Both the position numbers and the translations under genes were made by a program. 7,457 bases of DNA from Frankia sp. (GTDB lineage: Bacteria; Actinomycetota; Actinomycetes; Frankiales; Frankiaceae): assembly GCA_019689615.1 (NCBI GenBank), contig JADGHD010000239.1:1-7457 (forward strand). The letters are read 5' to 3'. Under the pieces are notes generated by a model, which saw only the letters and a list, made by a program, of their open reading frames with translations, was not told where the DNA came from and made no database searches. Below are positions 1 through 5,358 of the stretch, one piece after another (within the stretch, counting starts at the first letter, position 1; each line of letters opens with the position of its first letter).

Positions 1-476
1 AGCGTGCCCCGCCCGCCCTGCGCCCGCATCAGGCAGTGCGCGCCGACCAGCGGGGCCAGCCGGCCGGCCACCTCCGACATCGGGGCGAGCAGCGGCAGCG
101 ACCGGTCGGGCAGCTCGACCGTCTCGTAGCCGATCGCGGTCACCTGGGCGTCGAGCAGCGCCCGTGTGCACCCCAGCGACGCCGCCAGGTGCAGGAAGGT
201 GAACAGCACCAGCCCCGGCCGCAGCCGGTGGTACTCGGATGGCACCGGCTCCTTCACCTTGAGGACGAGGTCACCGGCCGCCCAGGTGTCGTCGGCCCCT
301 TCGATGATCTTCGCACCGGCGGCGGCGTACTCCGCGTCCGTGATCATCGAGCCGAGCCCGGCGCCGGCCTCGACGAACACGTCGTGGCCGTGACGGGTCA
401 GCTCCAGCACCCCCGCGGGGGTCAGGCCCACCCGGTGCTCCTGGTTCTTCACCTCTCGTGGGACCGCGATCCGCAC
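1..476 (-). CDS. ald: Alanine dehydrogenase, N-terminal 158 residues (cut by window edge)
   Basis: Catalyses NAD-dependent, reversible oxidative deamination of L-alanine to pyruvate and ammonia in the cytoplasm. The reverse-strand translation starts MRIAVPREVKNQEHRVGLTP, the classic Ald/PNT N-terminus. It contains KVKEP at 73-77, FTFLHLAAS at 92-100, LPLLAPMSEVAGRLA at about 127-141 and the start of the QGGRG segment at 153-157. Arg15, Lys75 and His96 fall at the positions known as substrate and catalytic residues in mycobacterial Ald. Full-length family members have about 370 residues, so the Rossmann NAD-binding half and C-terminus lie beyond the left edge. The start is a GTG at 476-474, with an AGGGGG-type ribosome site about six bases upstream. 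The gene is divergent from the oxidoreductase at 822. The close relative pyridine nucleotide transhydrogenase alpha subunit is less likely because the substrate-loop sequence follows Ald. Confidence 0.95.
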   Translation of the reverse strand, partial: MRIAVPREVKNQEHRVGLTPAGVLELTRHGHDVFVEAGAGLGSMITDAEYAAAGAKIIEGADDTWAAGDLVLKVKEPVPSEYHRLRPGLVLFTFLHLAASLGCTRALLDAQVTAIGYETVELPDRSLPLLAPMSEVAGRLAPLVGAHCLMRAQGGRGT

Positions 477-624
477 TGCTGCCCCCTGCCCTGCTCGTGC
501 CGGTGTCCGTACCCTGCCAACGCCCGAGGGCGCCACGGACGTTCGCAGACGCGGGAACCGTGGCAATGGCGATCGTACGCGACGGAAAGAGTCGTCCAAT
601 CGCCCGAGAGATGCTGGATCGGTA

Positions 625-633
625 GCAATTTGC
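625..633. promoter_or_regulatory. Possible Lrp/AsnC-type site upstream of ald
   Basis: GCAATTTGC is a perfect inverted repeat (GCAA-T-TTGC) in a locally AT-richer patch about 150 bases upstream of the ald start. In many actinobacteria ald is activated by an Lrp/AsnC-family regulator (AldR) that binds short AT-centred palindromes. The link here is inference: the motif is short, a single copy, and no regulator gene is in view. Confidence 0.2.
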
Positions 634-707
634 CCCAATCGGCGCTCCCGCCCGCGGCCGGCCCGGCCGGGGCCGCTCATGCGCGGCACCGGGCCGTCGG
701 CGCGATC

Positions 708-723
708 TGTGGCCCCAGCCACA
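708..723. promoter_or_regulatory. Inverted repeat TGTGGC-N4-GCCACA
   Basis: Perfect 6-bp arms flank a 4-base loop (CCCA), about 100 bases upstream of the ATG at 822. It could be an operator half-site pair or, if transcribed, a small leader hairpin. Its position fits either divergent promoter; no regulator can be assigned. Confidence 0.25.
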
Positions 724-752
724 TGCCTGTGAGACAAACGTTCGCGCGCGCA

Positions 753-768
753 CTGGGCGAACGCCCAG
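753..768. promoter_or_regulatory. Palindrome CTGGGCG-AA-CGCCCAG, candidate operator
   Basis: Seven-base perfect arms surround AA, ending 53 bases before the ATG at 822, where an operator of the oxidoreductase gene would be expected. The right half lies within a repeated motif: GGGCGAAC occurs at 755-762 and again at 773-780, and the inverted form GTTCGC occurs at 740-745. The repeats suggest a protein-binding site rather than a terminator, since the element is upstream of a gene. Confidence 0.35.
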
Positions 769-821
769 GAACGGGCGAACACCCCGGGACCGCGCGTCAT
801 CGACGACCGAGGAGGCACGCC

Positions 822-1889
822 ATGGCGCAGGACGGCCGGCCGCTGCGGGTTGTGCAGTGGACCACGGGCAAGGTGGCAAGCGAGGCCGTGAAGGGGGTCC
901 TCGACCACCCGGGCCTCGAGCTGGTCGGCGCGTACGCGTTCAGCAAGGACAAGGTCGGCGAGGACGTGGGCACGCTGTGCCGGCTTGGGCGCACCCTCGG
1001 CGTCACCGCGACCGACGACATCGACGCGCTGATCGCGTTGCGGCCCGACTGCGTCGTCTACGCCCCGCTGCGCCCGGACCTCGACCACCTGACCCGGCTG
1101 CTGCGGGCCGGGATCAACGTGGTGTCCACGGCCGCGTTCATCACCGGGCGCTCCTACGGCGAGGCCGCCCGGGCCGCGCTCGACGAGGCGGCGAAGGCCG
1201 GCGCGGCCAGCCTGTACGGCGGCGGCATCAACCCCGGCTTCGCCGACCACCTGGCCACCGTCGCGACCGCGCCGTGCCGCGAGGTGCGCCACGTCCGGGT
1301 GACCGAGTCGTTCAACATCGGCATGTGGGCCGCCGACGCCAACCAGGACGAGCTCGGCTGGGGCCGGCCGGCCGGCGACCCGGGGCACGCCGACGACGTC
1401 CGCGCGGCCACCGCCGTGTTCGCCGACGCGGTCGAGTCGATCGCGGACCACCTGGGCCTGCCGGTCGACGACATCCGCTGCGAGGTCGACTTCGCGCACG
1501 CGGCCAGCGACGCCGACGTGCCCGGCCGCGACGTGCGCCGCGGCACCGTCGCCGGGCTGGACGTCCGCTGGATCGGGTCGGCCGGCGGCACCGACGTCGT
1601 CGAGGCGCACGTGCGCTGGACCGTCGCGGCCGACCTCGACCCGGCCTGGGAGGTCGCGAGCGCGTACCTGATCGAGGTGGCCGGGACCCCGCAGATCAGC
1701 CTGCGGCTGGACGTGCTGCCGGCCGACCTGGCCACCTTCACGCTCGACGACGCGCCGGCCCTCGGCTGGATGATCACGGCGATGCCGGTGGTGAACGCGA
1801 TCCCGGCGGTCGTCGCCGCCCGCCCCGGCATCGTCACCCACGCCGACCTGACGCCCGTCGTCTCCCGGCTGGCCGGCGGGGGCAGGTAG
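822..1889 (+). CDS. NAD(P)-dependent dehydrogenase, dihydrodipicolinate reductase / diaminopentanoate dehydrogenase-like
   Basis: A 355-residue cytosolic oxidoreductase. It has an N-terminal Rossmann domain (about residues 8-140) opening with the beta strand RVVQW and glycine-loop TTGKVAS, then LVGAYAFSKDKVGEDVG, a TATDDIDALIALRPDCVVY segment and GINVVSTAAFITG. Next come GGGINPGF (133-140) and the DAPDH-type C-terminal domain, ending in the well-kept block GWMITAMPVVNAIPAVVAA (315-333). The family is widespread in actinobacteria, often annotated as dihydrodipicolinate reductase or NAD(P)H-dependent amine dehydrogenase; true substrates are mostly unknown, and this is not the lysine-pathway DapB itself. 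One oddity is that the loop reads TGKVA where many members have TGNVG. The ATG at 822 was chosen because GGAGG at 811-815 lies six bases before it; the frame stays open far upstream, antisense to ald, without support. The gene appears monocistronic, facing the convergent tetR. Confidence 0.85.
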   Translation: MAQDGRPLRVVQWTTGKVASEAVKGVLDHPGLELVGAYAFSKDKVGEDVGTLCRLGRTLGVTATDDIDALIALRPDCVVYAPLRPDLDHLTRLLRAGINVVSTAAFITGRSYGEAARAALDEAAKAGAASLYGGGINPGFADHLATVATAPCREVRHVRVTESFNIGMWAADANQDELGWGRPAGDPGHADDVRAATAVFADAVESIADHLGLPVDDIRCEVDFAHAASDADVPGRDVRRGTVAGLDVRWIGSAGGTDVVEAHVRWTVAADLDPAWEVASAYLIEVAGTPQISLRLDVLPADLATFTLDDAPALGWMITAMPVVNAIPAVVAARPGIVTHADLTPVVSRLAGGGR

Positions 1890-1901
1890 GGTCCGGGCTC
1901 C

Positions 1902-1923
1902 CGGGCGCGCCACGGGGCGCCCG
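1902..1923 (+). terminator. GC-rich hairpin after the oxidoreductase gene
   Basis: CGGGCGC (1902-1908) pairs perfectly with GCGCCCG (1917-1923) around an 8-base loop, starting 12 bases after the stop codon at 1889. There is no T-tract, which is common for high-GC actinobacterial terminators. It may act in both directions between the convergent genes. Confidence 0.45.
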
Positions 1924-1940
1924 ACACGTGCGGGCCGGCC

Positions 1941-1957
1941 GCCGGCAGGCTGCCGGC
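1941..1957 (-). terminator. GC-rich hairpin at the 3' end of tetR
   Basis: GCCGGCA (1941-1947) pairs perfectly with TGCCGGC (1951-1957) around a 3-base loop. On the minus strand it begins with the last base of the tetR stop codon, so transcripts of tetR would fold it immediately. With the hairpin at 1902-1923 it forms a plausible two-way termination zone. No T-tract is present. Confidence 0.45.
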
Positions 1958-2598
1958 TAGGCGACGTCCGTGGCGGACAGCGGCCGGCCGGGCAGGGTGG
2001 TGCCGGGCGGCCGCGCCCGCAGGCCGTCGAAGACGATCCGCCACGCCCGGCTGTAGGCCATCTCCGCGGTCTCACCGGGCATCCGGTCCGCGGCGGGCGC
2101 CACCAGCAGCGAGAACAGATAGGTGACGTCGCCGGTGTCGACGTCGGGGCGCATCGAGCCCTCGCGCTGCGCCGCGTGCACCAGCTCGTCGATCACGTCG
2201 CGCAGCTCCTGGCGCACCTGGCTGATCTCGGGGTCACCGCTGAGAGCCGCCGCGGTGGCCGGCGAGAACATGCAGTGCACCCGTAGGGCGAGGCTGAGCT
2301 CGCGGGACGCGGTCAGGGTGTCCACGAGCGCGTCCCAGGCCCGCTCTCGGCCCGCGGCCGCCGCGCGGGCCCGGGCGAGCGTGGCCGCCATGCTGGTCCG
2401 GACGACCGCGCGGACGAGCGCCTCGCGGTCGGGGAAGTTGCGGTAGAGCGTGCCGACCCCGATCCCCGCCAGGCGGGCGATCTCCTCCATCGGCACGTCC
2501 GGGCCGTCGTCGGCGAACGCTCTGGTAGCGGTGGCGATGATCTGTTCGCGGTTGCGGCGGGCGTCCGCGCGTAACGGGGTCCTCGGCTGGGTCGGCAT
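1957..2598 (-). CDS. TetR-family transcriptional repressor
   Basis: A 213-residue regulator of normal TetR length. The N-terminal DNA-binding domain (about residues 10-65) reads LRADARRNREQIIATATRAF followed by the helix-turn-helix at about 37-56 (MEEIARLAGIGVGTLYRNF), the most conserved part of the family. Residues from about 70 form the helical ligand-binding and dimer domain, rich in Ala, Arg and Leu, whose ligand cannot be read from sequence. The gene starts at ATG 2598-2596 with a modest purine-rich site (AGAGAG) about eleven bases upstream. It is divergent from the MFS transporter operon across 167 bases holding two matching palindromes. By the usual TetR arrangement it probably represses that operon and itself, and is released by a small molecule, perhaps a transporter substrate (inference). 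Confidence 0.92.
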   Translation of the reverse strand: MPTQPRTPLRADARRNREQIIATATRAFADDGPDVPMEEIARLAGIGVGTLYRNFPDREALVRAVVRTSMAATLARARAAAAGRERAWDALVDTLTASRELSLALRVHCMFSPATAAALSGDPEISQVRQELRDVIDELVHAAQREGSMRPDVDTGDVTYLFSLLVAPAADRMPGETAEMAYSRAWRIVFDGLRARPPGTTLPGRPLSATDVA

Positions 2599-2638
2599 GT
2601 GCGGTGGCTCTCTTTCGGGATCGGCGGCTACCGGCTAA

Positions 2639-2657
2639 TCGGAAGGATATCCTCCGC
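2639..2657. promoter_or_regulatory. Likely TetR operator, copy 1
   Basis: The 19-base site TCGGAAGGATATCCTCCGC consists of 7-base arms around GATAT with two arm mismatches. It aligns with copy 2 over its whole length. It sits 41 bases upstream of the tetR start, in the gap between tetR and the transporter gene. Its core TATCCT (2648-2653) could also serve as a rightward -10 element, which would let a bound repressor block the promoter; no good -35 is seen, so that part is speculative. Confidence 0.65.
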
Positions 2658-2670
2658 TTGCGCGCCAGAA

Positions 2671-2689
2671 GCGGAAGGAGATCTTCCGC
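2671..2689. promoter_or_regulatory. Likely TetR operator, copy 2 (perfect arms)
   Basis: GCGGAAG-GAGAT-CTTCCGC has perfect 7-base inverted arms around a 5-base centre. It starts 32 bases after copy 1, close to three turns of DNA, so two repressor dimers would lie on the same face. It ends 76 bases before the transporter ATG at 2766. Shared consensus with copy 1 is KCGGAAGGAKATCYTCCGC. Assignment to the adjacent TetR is inferred from position and symmetry. Confidence 0.72.
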
Positions 2690-2765
2690 TACGTCTCGGG
2701 CGCGCGTCGGCCCACTGTTCGGCAACAGGGCCGGCAGTCCACCGATGCCCGCAGCGAGGACATAC

Positions 2766-4250
2766 ATGGCTGACTCCACCCCGGCGGTTAGCACCAGGCC
2801 ACCCAGGACGAGCGGGGCGGGCTCGCCCGCGCCGCCCGCGCCCAGGAGCGGCCCGCTGGTCCTGATCGTCGTCGGTCTCGGCGCGCTGATGGTCTCGATG
2901 GCCCAGGGCCTGCTGGTGCCGGTGCTGTCGGTGCTGCCGGCCGAGCTGAACACGACGGCCAGCAACGTCGAGTGGCTGCTGACCTCGACCCTGCTCGTCG
3001 CCGCGGTCGCCGTGCCGCTGCTCGGCCGGCTCGGCGACATGTTCGGCAAGCGGCGGCTGCTGCTGGTCGCCGTCGGCATGCTCACCATCGGCTCGTTGAT
3101 CTGCGCGCTGACCAGCGACGTCGCGGTGATGATGGTGGGCAGGGCCATCCAGGGAGCGTCGGCCGCCGCCGTCCCGCTCGGGATCAGCCTGGCCGCCTCG
3201 CTGCTCCCACGGGAGAAGGCGGGCGTCGGCATCGCCGTCATCAGCGCGATGCTGGGCGTCGGCGGGGCGCTCAGCCTGCCGCTGGCCGGGCTGATCGCCG
3301 ACAACACCGACTACCACGTGCTGTTCTGGGTCAGCGCTATCGGTGGTGCGGTGAGCGTCGTCAGCACGCTGGTCGTGGTGCCCGAGGCGCCGAGCCGGAC
3401 CGGCGGCCGGGTCGACCTCGTCGGCGCCCTGCTGCTGAGCGCGGGCCTCGCGGCGCTGCTGCTGCCGCTCGCCGAGGCCGCGAACTGGGGCTGGGGCTCC
3501 GCCCGGGTGATCGGCCTGCTGGTGCTGTCCGTCGTGCTGCTGGGCACGCTGGTCCTGTTCGAGCTGCGGACCCGCGAACCGCTCGTCGACGTCGTGGCGC
3601 TGCGGCGCCGCCCGGTGATCCTTACGAACCTCGCGTCGGTGCTGTTCGGCTTCGCGATGTTCGCCTCCATGATCGGAACGGCGACGTACGTGCAGGCGCC
3701 CGAGGCGAGCGGCTACGGGTTCGGCACGTCGATGGTCGTCGGCGGCCTGTGCCTGCTGCCGAGCGGGCTGGCGATGCTGTTCCTCGCCCCGGTGTCCGCG
3801 CGGCTGGTCAGCCTGCTCGGCGGGGGCCGGACGCTGGCGATCGGTGCCGTCGTCGTCGCCATCGGCTGGGGCATGCGGATGGCGGTGACCGACTCGCTCT
3901 GGCAGATCATCGTCGGCACGACCGTGGTGGGCATCGGCACCGGCGTCGGCTACGCCGCCATGCCCTCGCTCATCAACACCCACACGCCGCCCGCGGAGAT
4001 CGCCGCCGCGAACGGTCTGAACACCCTGGCCCGAGCCATCGGCAGCTCGTTGGCCAGCGCGATCGCCGGGGCCATCATGGTCGCCGATACCGTGTCCCTC
4101 GGCGGTCACGAGCTGCCCTCGCTCACCGCCTACCGGGAGCTGTTCGGCCTGTGCGCAGGGGCGGCGGTGCTGGCCGCGCTGGCCGCGCTGGCGATCCCGG
4201 GCTCGCTCCGCCGGCGCGAGCCCACCCGGCAGGCCGCGGCGCTGGGCTGA
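2766..4250 (+). CDS. MFS transporter, DHA2 (14-helix, drug:H+ antiporter-like) family
   Basis: A 494-residue inner-membrane protein of standard DHA2 size. After a Pro/Ser/Arg-rich cytosolic tail (1-28) the first helix is about LVLIVVGLGALMVSMAQGLLVPVL (31-54, in two overlapping parts). The loop 2-3 motif A is GRLGDMFGKRR (87-97), and motif B in helix 4 is VGRAIQG (124-130). The helix 5 motif C region reads GGALSLPLAG (166-175), so the usual GP pair is replaced. Many further hydrophobic segments run to about 478, then a basic tail. The family usually exports drugs by proton antiport; the substrate here is unknown. The ATG at 2766 has GAGGA at 2756-2760; an in-frame ATG at 2745 and the frame further upstream would run through the operators and are less likely. 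It is the first gene of the probable operon, 41 bases before the nucleoside hydrolase, which hints at a nucleoside, base or nucleoside-like substrate. Confidence 0.92.
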   Translation: MADSTPAVSTRPPRTSGAGSPAPPAPRSGPLVLIVVGLGALMVSMAQGLLVPVLSVLPAELNTTASNVEWLLTSTLLVAAVAVPLLGRLGDMFGKRRLLLVAVGMLTIGSLICALTSDVAVMMVGRAIQGASAAAVPLGISLAASLLPREKAGVGIAVISAMLGVGGALSLPLAGLIADNTDYHVLFWVSAIGGAVSVVSTLVVVPEAPSRTGGRVDLVGALLLSAGLAALLLPLAEAANWGWGSARVIGLLVLSVVLLGTLVLFELRTREPLVDVVALRRRPVILTNLASVLFGFAMFASMIGTATYVQAPEASGYGFGTSMVVGGLCLLPSGLAMLFLAPVSARLVSLLGGGRTLAIGAVVVAIGWGMRMAVTDSLWQIIVGTTVVGIGTGVGYAAMPSLINTHTPPAEIAAANGLNTLARAIGSSLASAIAGAIMVADTVSLGGHELPSLTAYRELFGLCAGAAVLAALAALAIPGSLRRREPTRQAAALG

Positions 4251-4291
4251 CCGCGGGCCGCCGCCCCGCCCGTGCCGCCCGGAGGACTGGA

Positions 4292-5290
4292 ATGCGCCTG
4301 GTCATCGACAGTGACGGTGGGATCGACGACGCCGCTGCCATCACCTGGCTGTGCAGCCGGCCCGAGGTGGAGCTGGCGGCGGTGACCGCCGTCGGCGGCA
4401 ACGTCGACGTCCGGCGGGCGGCCCGCAACCTGCGGGTGGTCCTCGAGGCGGCCGGGCGGCCGGACGTCCCGGTCTACGTCGGCGCCGAGCCCACCGGCCC
4501 CGCGCCGCCCATCCCGCGGCCGGTGTTCATCCACGGCGAGGACGGCCTGGGCGACGTCGGCTTCCCCGACCCGCGCCGCGGGGCCGACGAGGACACCCCG
4601 GCGGTGGAGGTCCTCGTCCGGGAGATGCGCCGCGGGGCGGCGCTGCTCACGCTCGGGCCGCTGACCAACCTGGCGGCGGCGGTCCGGGCGGACGAGGGCG
4701 CGGCCCGGGCGGCGAGCGGGTGGACGATGATGGGCGGCAGCGCCCGGGCCGGCGGAAACGCCCGCCCGGCCGCCGAGGCCAACGTCGGCAACGACCCGCT
4801 CGCGGCGGCCACGGCGATGTCCGCGCCGTGGGCCGTGCCGCCGGTGATGGTCGGGCTGGACGTGACCCTGCGGGCGACGCTGCGGGATGCCGAGTTCTCC
4901 GCGCTCGCCGCCGGCCGCACGCCCGCCGCCGAGTTCCTCTACCGGCCGCTGTCGTTCTACCGGCGCGCCGCCGGCTCGCTGGCCGCGCCGGGCGAGACGC
5001 CGTGCCACGACCTGCTCGCGGCGATGGCGGCCGTGCGGCCGGAGATCCTCGGCGTGGAGGTGCTGCCGGTCGAGGTGGACACCGGCGGCAGCGCCGCCTG
5101 GGGGGCGACCGTCGTCGACCTGCGCGAGCTGGCGTGGCGCCGGCTGGCACCGAGCGCCCCGCGCGGACGCGGCCCCGACGGCAACGCCGCCGGGACGGGC
5201 GCCCCGGTCGCGGTGGGGCTGGAGGTCGACGTGGACTACTTCCGCGCCGCCGTGCGCGAGCTCGCCGGCGAGCATGGCCGGCCAGCCTGA
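4292..5290 (+). CDS. Nucleoside hydrolase, inosine-uridine preferring (IUNH) family
   Basis: Hydrolyses ribonucleosides to free base plus ribose in the cytoplasm, using a bound calcium ion. At 332 residues the length is normal. The N-terminal metal motif DSDGGIDDA (6-14) supplies Asp6, Asp8, Asp12 and Asp13, with Ser and Gly in place of the commoner Thr and Pro. Then come HGEDGLGD (81-88), LGPLTNLA (121-128), MMGGS (146-150), the substrate block N156, E162, N164 and D168, GLDVT (188-192), and the catalytic pair His239-Asp240 in CHDLLAAM. The spacing of N156/E162/N164 and H239/D240 matches Asn160/Glu166/Asn168 and His241/Asp242 of the Crithidia enzyme, so the site looks complete. Base preference cannot be read. 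An Arg/Gly/Pro-rich insert at about 288-303 precedes the last strand. The start is ATG 4292 with GGAGG at 4281-4285. The 41-base gap from the transporter gene shows no clear terminator. Confidence 0.93.
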   Translation: MRLVIDSDGGIDDAAAITWLCSRPEVELAAVTAVGGNVDVRRAARNLRVVLEAAGRPDVPVYVGAEPTGPAPPIPRPVFIHGEDGLGDVGFPDPRRGADEDTPAVEVLVREMRRGAALLTLGPLTNLAAAVRADEGAARAASGWTMMGGSARAGGNARPAAEANVGNDPLAAATAMSAPWAVPPVMVGLDVTLRATLRDAEFSALAAGRTPAAEFLYRPLSFYRRAAGSLAAPGETPCHDLLAAMAAVRPEILGVEVLPVEVDTGGSAAWGATVVDLRELAWRRLAPSAPRGRGPDGNAAGTGAPVAVGLEVDVDYFRAAVRELAGEHGRPA

Positions 5291-5358
5291 CGCGACCTGA
5301 CCAGCCGGAATGCCCCGATCATGGCGGGAACGCCCGGCCAGGCGTGGAGAATCAGCGC

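Larger units (their letters stand above)
477..821. promoter_or_regulatory. Divergent intergenic control region between ald and the oxidoreductase gene
   Basis: This 345-base stretch has no convincing gene: the reading frames crossing it are extensions of antisense frames and lack ribosome sites. It must hold the ald promoter (leftward) and the promoter of the gene at 822 (rightward), but I see no clear -35/-10 pair on either strand. It contains a GCAATTTGC palindrome (625-633), a GC-rich inverted repeat GCGGCC/GGCCGC (654-659 with 671-676), TGTGGC-CCCA-GCCACA (708-723), and a CTGGGCG-AA-CGCCCAG palindrome (753-768) inside a cluster of GCGAAC/GTTCGC hexamers. It ends with the GGAGG ribosome site at 811-815. 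The stretch at about 540-650 is less GC-rich than the coding regions, as expected of promoter DNA. Confidence 0.6.

Noticed and set aside
654..676. GCGGCC/GGCCGC inverted repeat as a terminator or operator
   Set aside because: Such GC-only repeats arise easily in this base composition, and it lies between divergent genes where a terminator makes no sense.
36..821. N-terminal extension of the oxidoreductase frame back to base 36
   Set aside because: The extension is antisense to ald, has low-complexity Arg/Gly/Pro composition and no ribosome site; the ATG at 822 has a strong GGAGG site and begins the conserved domain.
2604..2765. Earlier start for the MFS transporter
   Set aside because: It would translate through both operator palindromes and add a non-hydrophobic Arg-rich stretch; GAGGA before ATG 2766 is the better site.
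2628..4109. Long minus-strand frame opposite the MFS transporter
   Set aside because: The composition (Asp/His/Gln/Arg-rich repeats) mirrors hydrophobic Val/Leu/Ala codons of the true gene; no domain and no start signal.
2972..4291. Plus-strand frame upstream of the nucleoside hydrolase suggesting a larger fused protein
   Set aside because: The part before 4292 is an off-frame reading of the MFS gene; the hydrolase has its own GGAGG site and a conserved start at its metal-binding motif.
4351..5358. Long in-frame extension upstream of the phosphorylase
   Set aside because: It overlaps the hydrolase in another frame with Arg/Gly/Pro-rich junk translation; ATG 5359 with GGAGA fits the family's usual N-terminus.
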